NCBI RefSeq assembly: GCF_016908935.1
Contig: NZ_JAFBEV010000009.1
Coordinates: forward strand, 40,155 to 104,154
DNA from: Sporolactobacillus spathodeae
GTDB taxonomy: Bacteria > Bacillota > Bacilli > Bacillales > Sporolactobacillaceae
DNA length: 64,000 bases
Direction: 5' to 3'
Numbering within the stretch: the first letter of the stretch is position 1; the number at the start of each line of letters is the position of its first letter. Positions 1 to 8,333 of the stretch are shown piece after piece. The position numbers were made by a program, and so were the translations under genes. A model generated the notes under the pieces. It saw nothing but the letters and a program-made list of their open reading frames with translations. It was not told where the DNA came from and made no database searches.

Positions 1-1106
1 GCAATCAAGCCGAGTGCCGTGGATAGTGAGGTCGGCGTATGGATCGCCGCAAGACGTAGTGTTTCGATACCCGCCTCGGCAATCAATACCTGAATCAGTA
101 GCGGCAGGTGATAATTATGGTTATTGGGCCCAATAAAACCAAGTCCGGTCGGAAGCAAATGCTGCTGAACAAGCAGTAGCCAGAGAGGGACGAGAAAAAC
201 TGATGCAAAAACGGCGAGAAAACGTGTCCAACGCAGCATCCCGCCGGAGGCTGTCACTTGTCGATACTCCTCAACATGTTGGAGATGGTGGAAAAGGGTG
301 GTCGGCAGAATCATAATGCTCGGGGATGTATCGGTGATCAGAATCACATGTCCTTCAAGCAGATGCGACGCCGCAACGTCCGGTCGTCCCGTGAAACGGA
401 CAAGTGGATAAGGATTCCATCCCTGCTGTAAAATAAATTCTTCCAAAGCATTATCTGCCATTGGGATACCGTCAACCTTAATCGAACCAAGCTCTTTGCG
501 CAGGGTTTTCAATAAACCTGGATTTGCCACATCTTTTAAATAGCAGAGACAAACATCCGTCTTCGACCGTTCACCGATTTGAATCAATTCACAGCGCAGT
601 CTCGGATCACGAAGGCGTCGTCGAATCAGACCTGAACTTTCAATTATATTTTCCGTAAACCCATCTTTCGCGCCGCGAACCACTTTTTCAACATCAGGTT
701 CTTGAGGTGCACGACCCGGATAATGACGCAAATCGATAATCAACGCTTTGTCTTCGCCATCGATGAGCAGGGCAACCCGACCAGTGAGCATTTTATCGAC
801 AATTATGTTCAGCGTCTGTCCTTCCTCTACCTGATAATGGACCAAATGCTGTTTTATGTGCTCGAAGGTGTGGTTGTCCTGTGTCATCTCATGAACGAGA
901 CGCAACAATTCGGTTATGAGCAACGTTACAATCATTCCATCAGTCAAGCTATTGGTATAATAAATTCTGCACTGACGATCAAGGATCAGCAAATCCCGCG
1001 TACCTAGATCGAAATTATGCGGGCCGATATCAAGCAGCGTCTGTAACTGATCCTCATTTTCTTTCAATTTTTTGCTTATTGGCGTATCTTCTGCGAGCAT
1101 CGGCAT
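1..1106 (-). CDS. spoVAF: SpoVAF, GerA-family spore membrane protein (C-terminus beyond the window)
   Basis: Reading on the minus strand from an ATG at 1106 gives about 368 codons with no stop before the window edge, so the C-terminal part is missing. The visible part has the soluble N-terminal domain of GerA/SpoVAF proteins, with 'GRVALLIDG' followed by 'RHYPGRAPQEPDVEKVVRGAKDGF', then the start of the membrane region near residue 300 (LAVFASVFLVPLWLLL). AGGAGGGAGG lies just upstream of the start. It follows spoVAE directly by 20 bp as the last visible gene of the spoVA operon. In Bacillus SpoVAF associates with the SpoVA dipicolinate channel and germinant receptors in the spore inner membrane. 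Confidence 0.9.
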   Translation of the reverse strand, partial: MPMLAEDTPISKKLKENEDQLQTLLDIGPHNFDLGTRDLLILDRQCRIYYTNSLTDGMIVTLLITELLRLVHEMTQDNHTFEHIKQHLVHYQVEEGQTLNIIVDKMLTGRVALLIDGEDKALIIDLRHYPGRAPQEPDVEKVVRGAKDGFTENIIESSGLIRRRLRDPRLRCELIQIGERSKTDVCLCYLKDVANPGLLKTLRKELGSIKVDGIPMADNALEEFILQQGWNPYPLVRFTGRPDVAASHLLEGHVILITDTSPSIMILPTTLFHHLQHVEEYRQVTASGGMLRWTRFLAVFASVFLVPLWLLLVQQHLLPTGLGFIGPNNHNYHLPLLIQVLIAEAGIETLRLAAIHTPTSLSTALGLI

Positions 1107-1126
1107 TGTGCCTCCCTCCTATCCAT

Positions 1127-1477
1127 TTATCCTTTAGGTTTGAAGATCAACGCCGTCAGAAATCCAAAAAGTATCGCGGATGTAATACCGGCAGAAGTCA
1201 GTTTAAAAATTCCAATGGCAATCCCCAGATAACCGTGTTCGTGTCCTTCAGACATCGCACCATGAAGCAAAGCATGGCCGAAACTTGTAATTGGAATGGT
1301 AGCGCCCGCACCAGCAAGCTGTATCAATTGATCATAGATTCCAAAAGAGTCAAGTACTGCGCCGAGAACGACAAACGAAGCAACAACGTGCGCGGGTGTT
1401 AATTTGAAAACGTCAATTAAGATTTGTCCGAGCACACAAATGGCGCCGCCAACTAAAAAAGCATTGACAAAGATCAT
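1127..1477 (-). CDS. spoVAE: Stage V sporulation protein AE (SpoVAEb type)
   Basis: 116-residue integral membrane protein of the SpoVAC/SpoVAE family with an N-terminal '[12 protein letters not shown]' helix and the family motif '[19 protein letters not shown]'. It is part of the channel that loads Ca-dipicolinate into the forespore and releases it at germination. Its ATG overlaps the spoVAD stop codon (ATGA), indicating translational coupling. The separate SpoVAEa protein that follows in Bacillus subtilis is absent; spoVAF begins 20 bp downstream. Confidence 0.93.
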   Translation of the reverse strand: MIFVNAFLVGGAICVLGQILIDVFKLTPAHVVASFVVLGAVLDSFGIYDQLIQLAGAGATIPITSFGHALLHGAMSEGHEHGYLGIAIGIFKLTSAGITSAILFGFLTALIFKPKG

Positions 1478-2493
1478 CTGTTGGCCCCCTTTACGGATTC
1501 AAAGACGACCCCATGAGCGATGCACGGAATGGTATCTTTCTCTTTCGTTGTTGATTTATTTAAGAGCGCTCCCGTGGCAACGACAATCACTCGCTTTAAT
1601 GAGCCTTCGGTAAGCCGGCGATACAAATAACCGAACGTGACCACTGCAGAACAGGCACAGCCACTACCTCCCGCATTCACCGGCTGTTCTGGGCTGTACA
1701 CCATTAGACCGCAGTCCTGATGCTGCTTGGTAATATCCAATCCTTTCTCAAGCAGTAGTTCTTTCAGGATCGGTGAACCAACACGCGATAGATCGCCGGT
1801 CACAATCAAATCATAATCATCTGGGCTACGTCCCGTATCCTGAAAATGGCGCCAAATGGTATCCGCGGCAGCTGGTGCCATGGCGGCGCCCATATTATTC
1901 GGATCCGAGATCCCCCAATCAATGACACGGCCAAGTGTTGCCTCGGTTACACGTACGTTTCCCGACTCGCGACTGACGAGTGCCGCACCCGCACCGGTAA
2001 CCGTGAATGTCTGGGTCAAGTTAAGTGGCCCGCCATATTCGGTCGGATAGCGGAATTGCCGTTCGGCGGTTGCATTATGGCTGCTTACCGCACACAACAC
2101 ACGATCAGCGTAATCGCTGTCCACAAGCTGCGCCGCTTGTGCGATCGTCTCCATTGAAGTTGAGCAGGCGCCGAACATGCCTAAATAGGGAATCCTGTTT
2201 TCTCGTGCGATAAAATTCGATGTCACCGTCTGATCCATTAAATCGCCGGCCAGAAATAAATCAATGTCACTTTCTTTTCGTCCTGCTTTTGCGAGACAAT
2301 AGGCAACCGCCCGGCGCATCAGTGTTCGTTCAGCATCACTCCAATTTTTTTCCCCACAAGAAAGCGTGTTATACGCTTTATCGAATGTGCCGCCAAGCGG
2401 TCCCCGAGCCTCTAATGGTCCGACGGCTGTCCCTGTCGCAGAAAGATAAATAGGGTGATCAAAACGCCATGTTTGCTGCTTCACTCTGCTCAC
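1474..2493 (-). CDS. spoVAD: Stage V sporulation protein AD, thiolase-fold dipicolinate-binding protein
   Basis: 339-residue protein of the SpoVAD family (thiolase-like fold). Recognisable stretches are '[19 protein letters not shown]' near the start, '[15 protein letters not shown]' in the middle and '[10 protein letters not shown]' near the C-terminus. In Bacillus it binds dipicolinic acid on the outer face of the spore inner membrane. I place the start at the GTG at 2493 because AGGAGG lies 6 nt upstream; a longer reading to 2574 would run over the end of spoVAC and has no such site. The last codons overlap spoVAE by ATGA. Confidence 0.93.
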   Translation of the reverse strand: MSRVKQQTWRFDHPIYLSATGTAVGPLEARGPLGGTFDKAYNTLSCGEKNWSDAERTLMRRAVAYCLAKAGRKESDIDLFLAGDLMDQTVTSNFIARENRIPYLGMFGACSTSMETIAQAAQLVDSDYADRVLCAVSSHNATAERQFRYPTEYGGPLNLTQTFTVTGAGAALVSRESGNVRVTEATLGRVIDWGISDPNNMGAAMAPAAADTIWRHFQDTGRSPDDYDLIVTGDLSRVGSPILKELLLEKGLDITKQHQDCGLMVYSPEQPVNAGGSGCACSAVVTFGYLYRRLTEGSLKRVIVVATGALLNKSTTKEKDTIPCIAHGVVFESVKGANR

Positions 2494-2506
2494 GTTTATC
2501 CTCCTC

Positions 2507-2956
2507 TCAGAATGCTTGCGCAAGAAATAGCCGTATGATTCCGAGAACGGCTGCTGAGACAACGCCAAATACAATAACCGAACCAGCGAGAGAGAATAGA
2601 TTGGTCGCTACGCCAAGGACAATCCCCTCGCTTTTATGTTCTAATGCAGCACTCGTGATCGAGTTAGCGAAACCCGTCACAGGTACAATCGAACCAGCGC
2701 CGGAAAATCGGGCGATTTTGTCATAGAGGCCACATCCCGTCATCAATGAAGCGATCAAGATTAACGTCGCTGACGTCGGATTCCCAGCTGATGCTTTGGT
2801 AAAGTGAAAGAAATGGATATAGAAAACTTGCAGAAATTGACCAATGACGCAAATCAGCCCCCCGGACACGAAGGCTTTCAAACAATTGCGTACATAAGGC
2901 ACTTTTGGCAGATATGGTTTAATATTATCACTGTAATTTTTCGGGTCATTCAGCAT
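2507..2956 (-). CDS. spoVAC: Stage V sporulation protein AC
   Basis: 149-residue polytopic membrane protein; the SpoVAC signature 'AFVSGGLICVIGQ' and 'GAGSIVPVTGFANSI' are present, paralogous to SpoVAE. In Bacillus SpoVAC behaves as a mechanosensitive channel component for dipicolinate release. It is the first spoVA gene here: the sigF terminator lies only about 100 bp upstream, leaving no room for spoVAA and spoVAB. Expression would be expected from a sigma-G promoter in 2957-3060, but I found no convincing -35/-10 pair with correct spacing there. Confidence 0.93.
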   Translation of the reverse strand: MLNDPKNYSDNIKPYLPKVPYVRNCLKAFVSGGLICVIGQFLQVFYIHFFHFTKASAGNPTSATLILIASLMTGCGLYDKIARFSGAGSIVPVTGFANSITSAALEHKSEGIVLGVATNLFSLAGSVIVFGVVSAAVLGIIRLFLAQAF

Positions 2957-3059
2957 CGCACTATCTCCTCTGTGAGTGTTCTGAACTGTAGTATCTGTCT
3001 AATCCGCCAAATTATGCCTACTTTGTTTGAATCCTAACCTGCCATACATAAAGCTGCAA

Positions 3060-3100
3060 ACAGGAAAAGAGCCAGACAGCCTATTCGGCCATCTGGCTCT
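3060..3100 (-). terminator. Intrinsic terminator after sigF
   Basis: The inverted repeat AGAGCCAGA/TCTGGCTCT (3092-3100 with 3068-3076) overlaps the last codons of sigF and is followed on the minus strand by TTTTCCTGTTT. It should separate the spoIIA operon from the spoVA genes. Confidence 0.75.
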
Positions 3101-3845
3101 TGATTTCTTCAAGTATTTTCTTCTCTAGCCGCGACACCTGTACTTGGGAAATACCGAGCCGGACCGCCACCTCCATCTGCGTCTGATCTTTGAAATAACG
3201 CAGATAGACGATTAATTTCTCTCGATCACTCAGCCGTTCCACCGCTTCGCGGACAACCATTTTATCAAACCACTTGCTACTTTCACCATCGGATATTTGA
3301 TCAAGAATCGTAATCGGATCACCATCATTTTCGAAAACGGTCTCGTTAATTGATGATGGCGCCCGAATCGCTTCTTGAGACAAAACAATTTCTTCGGCCG
3401 TTATTTCCAAAGCATCAGCCAGTTCGCCAACTGTCGGATTCCTGCCTAATTTCTTCGATAATTCATCCTTTTTCTTGCGAACACGGATACCCGTTTCTTT
3501 TAATGACCGGCTGACTTTAACCGCGCCGTCATCACGAATGAAGCGCTGAATTTCACCGATTATCATCGGTACCGCATAAGTTGAAAATTTGACGTTGTAA
3601 GTCAAATCAAATTTATCGACGGATTTCAAAAGCCCGATACAGCCAATTTGAAAGAGATCATCAGGTTCATAACCACGGTTGATAAACCGCTGCACAACGG
3701 ACCAGACAAGCCTCATATTTTTCGAAACCAGCCGATCCCGCGCTTCATGATCGCCAGACTGACTGCGTTTAATCAGTTGCTTAACCTCTTCATCATCAAG
3801 CAAAGGTTCCTTGGCGCCAATTTTCCGTTCCAGATCCATTCGCAT
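3081..3845 (-). CDS. sigF: RNA polymerase sigma-F factor (early forespore)
   Basis: 254-residue sigma-70-family factor with region 2 (YEPDDLFQIGCIGLLKSVDKFD ... FSTYAVPMIIGEIQRFIRDDG), region 3 (GRNPTVGELADALEI) and region 4 (LSDREKLIVYLRYFKDQTQMEVA ... ISQVQVSRLEKKIL). This is the SpoIIAC/sigma-F subtype, first forespore-specific sigma factor. It is the third gene of spoIIAA-spoIIAB-sigF, 6 bp after spoIIAB, and is held inactive by SpoIIAB until SpoIIAA is dephosphorylated. Confidence 0.96.
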   Translation of the reverse strand: MRMDLERKIGAKEPLLDDEEVKQLIKRSQSGDHEARDRLVSKNMRLVWSVVQRFINRGYEPDDLFQIGCIGLLKSVDKFDLTYNVKFSTYAVPMIIGEIQRFIRDDGAVKVSRSLKETGIRVRKKKDELSKKLGRNPTVGELADALEITAEEIVLSQEAIRAPSSINETVFENDGDPITILDQISDGESSKWFDKMVVREAVERLSDREKLIVYLRYFKDQTQMEVAVRLGISQVQVSRLEKKILEEIKSQMAE

Positions 3846-3851
3846 GTCTCC

Positions 3852-4292
3852 CTACTTGCAAACTGCGCGGTTATAGGTGATTTCTTTCGTCATAAAGACT
3901 GTTGTTCCCTTGCCGACCTCCGTTTCAACCGTCACATGATCCATGAAATTTTCCATAATTGTAAAACCCATGCCAGAACGCTCCAACTCGGGCTTGGTTG
4001 TATAAAGCGGCTGCTTGGCCCGTTCCAAATCCTGGATACCAATACCGTCGTCATGAATAGACAGATTTAATACACCGCCGTCTAGCGCTGCACGAATCTG
4101 CACCATACCTTTTCCGTTGTTTTCATAGCCGTGAATAATCGCATTTGTTACCGCTTCGGAAACAACGGTTTTGATTTCGGTCAGTTCCTCCAGCGTCGGA
4201 TCAATCTGTGCGACAAATGCCGCAACAGTCACTCGAGCAAACGACTCATTCTCGCTGATCGCCAGAAAATCGAGCGTCATTTCATTTTTCAA
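3852..4292 (-). CDS. spoIIAB: Anti-sigma-F factor and serine kinase SpoIIAB
   Basis: 146-residue GHKL-fold kinase with the N-box '[14 protein letters not shown]', the G1 box 'HDDGIGI' and the G2 region '[13 protein letters not shown]'. It binds sigma-F and phosphorylates SpoIIAA. The start is a TTG at 4292, directly after the spoIIAA stop (TGATTG), chosen because it reproduces the usual family N-terminus MKNEM; a GGGGGTGG stretch lies upstream. Length is standard for the family. Confidence 0.95.
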   Translation of the reverse strand: MKNEMTLDFLAISENESFARVTVAAFVAQIDPTLEELTEIKTVVSEAVTNAIIHGYENNGKGMVQIRAALDGGVLNLSIHDDGIGIQDLERAKQPLYTTKPELERSGMGFTIMENFMDHVTVETEVGKGTTVFMTKEITYNRAVCK

Positions 4293-4643
4293 TCAAGCCA
4301 CCCCCAGCGTATGAAGTGCGTATTGTTCATCTGTCTCAAGCCGAATGATTTTAAACATGCCGCTAAGTTCAAATAAGCGGCGTACAGCAGGCGAGATCGA
4401 GCATACGACCATTTCGCCGCCGAGACTGGCGATTTTTTTATAGCGTCCGAGAATGACCCCGAGACCTGAACTGTCCATAAATGAGAGATTGCCGAGATTC
4501 AAGAGAATGTGCTGAACGATCTCTTCCTCCATAACTGCATTGACCCGTTCACGAAGAAGATTGGCCGTATGGTGATCTAATTCGCCTTCCAGCCGAATAC
4601 AGAGCACGCCGTTTCTGACTTGCAAATCCATTTCGAGACTCAT
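4293..4643 (-). CDS. spoIIAA: Anti-anti-sigma factor SpoIIAA
   Basis: 116-residue STAS-domain protein. The phosphorylatable serine lies in '[15 protein letters not shown]' (Ser58, as in the Bacillus protein). Dephosphorylated SpoIIAA captures SpoIIAB and frees sigma-F. The ATG at 4643 is preferred because GGGAGGGGA precedes it; an in-frame ATG at 4694 would give an untypical 17-residue extension. It is first in the operon, behind a sigma-H-type promoter. Confidence 0.95.
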   Translation of the reverse strand: MSLEMDLQVRNGVLCIRLEGELDHHTANLLRERVNAVMEEEIVQHILLNLGNLSFMDSSGLGVILGRYKKIASLGGEMVVCSISPAVRRLFELSGMFKIIRLETDEQYALHTLGVA

Positions 4644-4717
4644 TTCATTCTCCCCTCCCAAATAATTGCCTTTATGCTTTATCAAACCACTCACTTAGCG
4701 ATCGAACTAATAGAAGC

Positions 4718-4745
4718 ATTCCCTTCGCAATCGATAAATTCCTTC
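4718..4745 (-). promoter_or_regulatory. Sigma-H-type promoter of the spoIIA operon
   Basis: On the minus strand GAAGGAATT (4745-4737) fits the sigma-H -35 consensus RnAGGAwWW and AGGGAAT (4724-4718) fits the -10 consensus RnnGAAT, separated by 12 nt. It sits 75 bp upstream of spoIIAA, the place where the Bacillus subtilis spoIIA operon has its sigma-H promoter. Confidence 0.75.
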
Positions 4746-4767
4746 TTGCTGACAGAACTAGTGCTGT

Positions 4768-4776
4768 TTCGTCAAA
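4768..4776 (-). promoter_or_regulatory. Candidate Spo0A box upstream of spoIIAA
   Basis: TTTGACGAA on the minus strand differs at one base from the 0A-box consensus TTTGTCGAA. It lies about 22 bp upstream of the sigma-H -35 element, consistent with Spo0A~P activation as in Bacillus subtilis. A single site with one mismatch is weak evidence on its own. Confidence 0.5.
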
Positions 4777-4814
4777 ACTAGTGAAAAGACGCGAAAGTCT
4801 GCCTAGGGAATGGA

Positions 4815-5987
4815 TCAATGCGTAAGTAGCATTCCAGCACTACGTTTAAATAATTGCCACCACGAAGCGCGGGTCACCGTGACGTTGACAACGAGCGGTG
4901 TTTTCGAGACAACCTTATTTTTCTGGCGTACCACATAATAGCCGACAACTGAACCGCGCTTAATTGGCGCCTGGAGTTTGCCGTTCCACTCCACACGTTT
5001 CTTCAATCCCTTTGCCTGCTCACCCTTTTTCAAGAGCAGAACGGTTGGGCGTTCAGTCACGACCGGAACATGGCTGTAATTACCTTTCTCGACTTTTTCA
5101 TTGACAACCGTCTGGCCTTTTTTCATGATTTCCTTCGTTGTGTAGGTGGCAAAAGCCTGATTCATTAATGACGCAACTTCCTTATTGCGTGCTTTCGGGG
5201 TCGGTGCGCCCATCACAACAGCAATGACACGCATGCCGTTTCTTTTCGCCGTAGCTGTCAGACAATATTTTGCCTCATTGGTGAACCCCGTTTTCATCCC
5301 ATCAGCGCCTGGATACGTTTTAATCAGCTTATTGGTATTGACTAGCCAAAACTTTTTATCCGTATTTTCGCGGAGATAGTCCTCATACTTTGAGGTGTAA
5401 TGAAATACCTGCTGATAGCGGGCAAGCGCCTGCGCCATGATCGCCATATCGTGCGCAGTCGTGTAGTGATCGGCAACAGGCAGACCTGTCGGATTGACGA
5501 AATGCGTGTGCTTCAGCCCAAGCATTTTGGCTTCTGCATTCATTTGTTTAACAAACGCAGGAACCGAACCGCTCAGGTGTTCTGCCATCGCTACGGATGC
5601 GTCATTCCCAGAAGCAATTGCTATCGCCCGCAGCATTTCATCTACGGTCATTGTCTCGCCTGGTTCAAGAAATACTTGCGAACCGCCCATCGACGCAGCA
5701 TTTTCACTGACGGTTACTTTATCCTTTAGCGAGATCTGGTGATGGCTCAGAGCTTTGAAGATTAACAGCATTGTCATTACCTTTGTCATACTAGCGGGGG
5801 GTAATTCCTTATTGGCATTCTTTTCGTAAAGGACTTTTCCAGTCTCCCCTTCAATCACAATGGCCGACTTTGTTGCTTCTTCATTTCCCGTTGAAGTTTT
5901 GCTTGTCTCCGCATGAGCAGTAAACGCTGGGCTCGCAAGGCAAAATACAAAAACGGAACTTATCAGCCAAGCAAAAAATGACTTCAT
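4815..5987 (-). CDS. dacF: D-alanyl-D-alanine carboxypeptidase DacF (sporulation PBP)
   Basis: 390-residue class C low-molecular-weight penicillin-binding protein. It has a signal peptide (MKSFFAWLISSVFVFCLASPA ... HAE) and the three active-site motifs SMTK (Ser66/Lys69), SGN (126-128) and KTG (232-234), followed by the beta-rich C-terminal domain and a basic amphipathic tail (SWWQLFKRSAGMLL) of the kind that anchors such enzymes to the membrane. It trims D-Ala from spore peptidoglycan stem peptides. It lies immediately upstream of spoIIAA, as in Bacillus subtilis, behind a sigma-F-like promoter. Confidence 0.94.
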   Translation of the reverse strand: MKSFFAWLISSVFVFCLASPAFTAHAETSKTSTGNEEATKSAIVIEGETGKVLYEKNANKELPPASMTKVMTMLLIFKALSHHQISLKDKVTVSENAASMGGSQVFLEPGETMTVDEMLRAIAIASGNDASVAMAEHLSGSVPAFVKQMNAEAKMLGLKHTHFVNPTGLPVADHYTTAHDMAIMAQALARYQQVFHYTSKYEDYLRENTDKKFWLVNTNKLIKTYPGADGMKTGFTNEAKYCLTATAKRNGMRVIAVVMGAPTPKARNKEVASLMNQAFATYTTKEIMKKGQTVVNEKVEKGNYSHVPVVTERPTVLLLKKGEQAKGLKKRVEWNGKLQAPIKRGSVVGYYVVRQKNKVVSKTPLVVNVTVTRASWWQLFKRSAGMLLTH

Positions 5988-6015
5988 GAATCTACCTCCT
6001 TACTATAATCTTTAG

Positions 6016-6044
6016 CATTGTCTCCACAATGACCTGTTTTATAC
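6016..6044 (-). promoter_or_regulatory. Sigma-F-like promoter of dacF
   Basis: Minus strand: GTATA (6044-6040) matches the -35 GYWTA and GGAGACAATG (6025-6016) matches the -10 GGnRAnAHTR fully. The spacer is 14 nt, one or two shorter than usual. It lies 29 bp upstream of the dacF ATG; dacF is sigma-F-dependent in Bacillus subtilis. Confidence 0.55.
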
Positions 6045-6106
6045 GAAAACAATACAAGAAAATAGAGAGAAAGATTATTAATTTATCCCGTCTTTCATCA
6101 TCAGTA

Positions 6107-6282
6107 AAACAAGGCTCAAGCAAGGGTCCTTTTTTAACAATTGCGCTTCGGCTGCTCGCTTGCCGCAGGCGCCGCGCGTCTCCTCAGCCAAGCGAGAATC
6201 TGCAGGGTCTCACTTGGCTCGCTCTTCCCACAAGGCGCGAGCGCACCTCGCTGCATTTTTGTGCGAAAAAATTTATATTTTC
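6107..6282 (+). repeat. Dispersed intergenic repeat, copy A
   Basis: Full-length but diverged copy of the family best seen at 18651-19260: core GCGCTTCGGCTGCTCGCTTG, middle CTGCAGGGTCTCACTTGGCT and end TTTTTGTGCGAAAAA. It lies between dacF and punA. Confidence 0.75.
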
Positions 6283-6324
6283 TTAAAAAAAAATAAAAAA
6301 AAACAGATCCTGTATCGGATCCGT
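6283..6324 (-). terminator. Intrinsic terminator after punA
   Basis: Minus strand ACGGATCC/GGATCTGT hairpin (6324-6303, one G-U pair) followed by a run of nine T and more T-rich sequence. Confidence 0.8.
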
Positions 6325-6348
6325 TTTTGACAATTCCTTTAGCCGCTC

Positions 6349-7158
6349 TCACATTGCAGCGAGCGTTCGTCGAACGAGCGCGATGAAATGATCCTTCACC
6401 CGCTCAGCCGTCTCAATTACTTCCTGATGCGCGAGCTTTTGATTGAGAATGCCACTCGCCATATTTGTAATGCAGGAGATGCCCAATACGCGTAGTCCAG
6501 CATGAGCAGCGGCAATCACTTCAGGCACCGTTGACATACCAACGGCATCAGCACCCATAACGCGCATCATTCGAATTTCTGCCGGCGTTTCATATTGTGG
6601 TCCAGAAGTTGCCAAATAAACACCTTGGCGAATCGGTAGGTGGAGATTGACTGCTTCTTTCTCAGCCAATTTAATCAGCGTCTTATCATAGACAGCCGAC
6701 ATATCGGGAAAACGCGGGCCAAGTTCCGGATCATTCGGTCCGATCAGCGGGCTTGTGCCGAGCATATTAATATGATCCGTGATCAGCATCAAATCGCCTG
6801 GATGAAATGACGTGTTAATCCCTCCGCAGGCGTTGGTAACGATTAATGTATGTATCCCAAGTCCTTTCATTACAGCAACAGGGAAAGCAACTTGTTGCAA
6901 TGAATGGCCTTCATAATGATGGTACCGACCCTGCATCGCGATAACCTTTTTCCCTTCAAGTTGTCCAATGACAAAGCGTCCTTTATGTCCTTCAACAGTT
7001 GGCACAGGGAAATGCGGCAGAGATTGATAAGGAATGATTTGAGCATTTTCGATCTGATCAGCAATATCGCCAAGTCCCGACCCAAGAATTAGACCGATTG
7101 CTGGCCTGTTTGTTTCATTTAGATGCAACGCATCCAGCACTTCTGAAAGTTGACTCAT
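6349..7158 (-). CDS. punA: Purine-nucleoside phosphorylase (guanosine/inosine type)
   Basis: 269-residue trimeric PNP (NP-I family, low-molecular-mass type) converting purine nucleosides and phosphate to base and (deoxy)ribose-1-phosphate. Diagnostic stretches are 'GLILGSGLGD', the phosphate-site 'GRYHHYEGH', 'TNACGGIN' and the base-binding 'GPQYETPAEIRM...GADAVGMSTVPE'. It follows the xerD-like gene on the same strand. In Bacillus subtilis drm (phosphopentomutase) sits between these two genes, but here only 27 bp separate them. A second PNP of the hexameric DeoD type is encoded at 14391. Confidence 0.94.
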   Translation of the reverse strand: MSQLSEVLDALHLNETNRPAIGLILGSGLGDIADQIENAQIIPYQSLPHFPVPTVEGHKGRFVIGQLEGKKVIAMQGRYHHYEGHSLQQVAFPVAVMKGLGIHTLIVTNACGGINTSFHPGDLMLITDHINMLGTSPLIGPNDPELGPRFPDMSAVYDKTLIKLAEKEAVNLHLPIRQGVYLATSGPQYETPAEIRMMRVMGADAVGMSTVPEVIAAAHAGLRVLGISCITNMASGILNQKLAHQEVIETAERVKDHFIALVRRTLAAM

Positions 7159-7185
7159 TTAATCTTCTCCTCTTCCTGATTGTCG

Positions 7186-8079
7186 TTACGCACGGGGGTG
7201 ATACAAACGATAAAAATCTTTTAATAAGGGTTTTGCAGTATGCGAAAAACGCTGAGCAAACAATGTGCTTGTGCGACCCATTAGCATTTCCACCGATAAT
7301 ACGTCCGCACCGTTCTCTAGCAAATGCGCGGCGAGGGATTGCCGAAGCGTTTCCGGTGACAGCTGCTGATTAATGCCTGCAATCGCTGCATACTGTTTTA
7401 ATATTTTCCAGATGCCTTGTCGGCTGAGGCGCCGGCAGCGACGATTGACAAACAGCGCACATTCGTCCTCCGGCACATTTTCTCTGCCGTCTTCTATGTA
7501 ATGCCGCAACGCCGCTTCTGCCTTTTTTCCAATTGGAAGGACCCGCTCGCGTCCTTTTTTACCGCCGCAATGAACAAACCCCATATCCAAATGAACATCA
7601 TTCACGTTCAGTTGAATTAATTCACTGACGTGCATGCCTGTCGCATAGAGCAATTCAAGCATCGCCAAATCACGACATCCCGTCGCTGTGCCCGAATCTG
7701 GTGCGTCAAGCAACTGCTCAATTTGTGGATAGCTGAGCACTTCAAGATGATGAAGGGTCACCTTTGGCGTGTCCATCAAATAAGTCGGATCATCCGGGCG
7801 GATGTGACAGCTAACCAAATAGCGGTGAAAGCGCCGAACAGCCGTTGCTTTTCGCGCAACGGTAGCTGCTGCACTGCCTTGATCTTGAATCCAATAAAAG
7901 TATTTCCGAACCATGAGGTCATCTACACGCAACCAATCGCTGCATCCTTGTTGATCACTGAGAAAATACATGTACTGAGCGATATCGTTTCGATAAGCGT
8001 CAATCGTATTGACGGACAAATGCTGCTGTTCAGACAGTTCGTTGAGAAAAGCGGTCACCTGTTCCTGAAGCTTCTCCAT
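7186..8079 (-). CDS. XerD-like tyrosine recombinase with degenerate active site
   Basis: 297-residue protein with the full Xer layout: SAM-like core-binding domain (about 1-95) and catalytic domain (about 110-297), ending in HPRA as XerD does. It sits between punA and the yqzK-like gene, the position of ripX/xerD in Bacillus subtilis. Residues aligning with the six catalytic positions are His150 (normally Arg, in 'ATGMHVSEL'), Lys174 (kept), Glu243 (normally His) with Arg246 kept in 'SPETLRQS', Arg269 (normally His, 'MLMGRTS') and Phe278 (normally the Tyr nucleophile, 'AQRFSHT'). Four of six are lost, so DNA cleavage is not expected. The rest is uninterrupted and well conserved, which argues against a fresh pseudogene. 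It may be a structural partner or a relic. Confidence 0.88.
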   Translation of the reverse strand: MEKLQEQVTAFLNELSEQQHLSVNTIDAYRNDIAQYMYFLSDQQGCSDWLRVDDLMVRKYFYWIQDQGSAAATVARKATAVRRFHRYLVSCHIRPDDPTYLMDTPKVTLHHLEVLSYPQIEQLLDAPDSGTATGCRDLAMLELLYATGMHVSELIQLNVNDVHLDMGFVHCGGKKGRERVLPIGKKAEAALRHYIEDGRENVPEDECALFVNRRCRRLSRQGIWKILKQYAAIAGINQQLSPETLRQSLAAHLLENGADVLSVEMLMGRTSTLFAQRFSHTAKPLLKDFYRLYHPRA

Positions 8080-8081
8080 GA

Positions 8082-8333
8082 TTATTCTCCGTCCCTCAAA
8101 AATTCGATCAGCCGTCTTGATAAATTGATCGTTTCACCATTCAAAATATCACTGACCTGATTCTTAGAAAACAGACTGACTTTAACTGCATCTGAACCTG
8201 GCTGATCGTAGCGGTGAACCCGCTCTTCATGCCCGTCGATCCAGGTTAATCCGGTATAAAATGCCGCCGTAAGCAGTGCGAAAAACAATAGCAGTTTGAG
8301 CCCTTTAAAAAAGTTTCGAACATATTCTATCAT
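8082..8333 (-). CDS. YqzK-like small membrane protein (DUF4227)
   Basis: 83-residue protein with one N-terminal membrane helix (LKLLLFFALLTAAFYTGLTW) and a soluble tail 'RYDQPGSDAVKVS'. Sequence type and position between fur and the xerD-like gene match Bacillus subtilis YqzK, whose function is unknown. The start at 8333 is chosen because GGAGGAG lies 5 nt upstream. It ends 2 bp before the xerD-like gene, so the two are probably co-translated. Confidence 0.8.
   Translation of the reverse strand: MIEYVRNFFKGLKLLLFFALLTAAFYTGLTWIDGHEERVHRYDQPGSDAVKVSLFSKNQVSDILNGETINLSRRLIEFLRDGE

Noticed and set aside
2957..3060. Possible sigma-G promoter for spoVAC (GTATG and CATAATT on the minus strand)
   Set aside because: The two boxes are 26 nt apart, too far for the 17-18 nt spacing of sigma-G promoters.
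6134..6352. A 72-codon minus-strand frame between punA and dacF
   Set aside because: It consists of the punA terminator and dispersed repeat copy A; no protein features.
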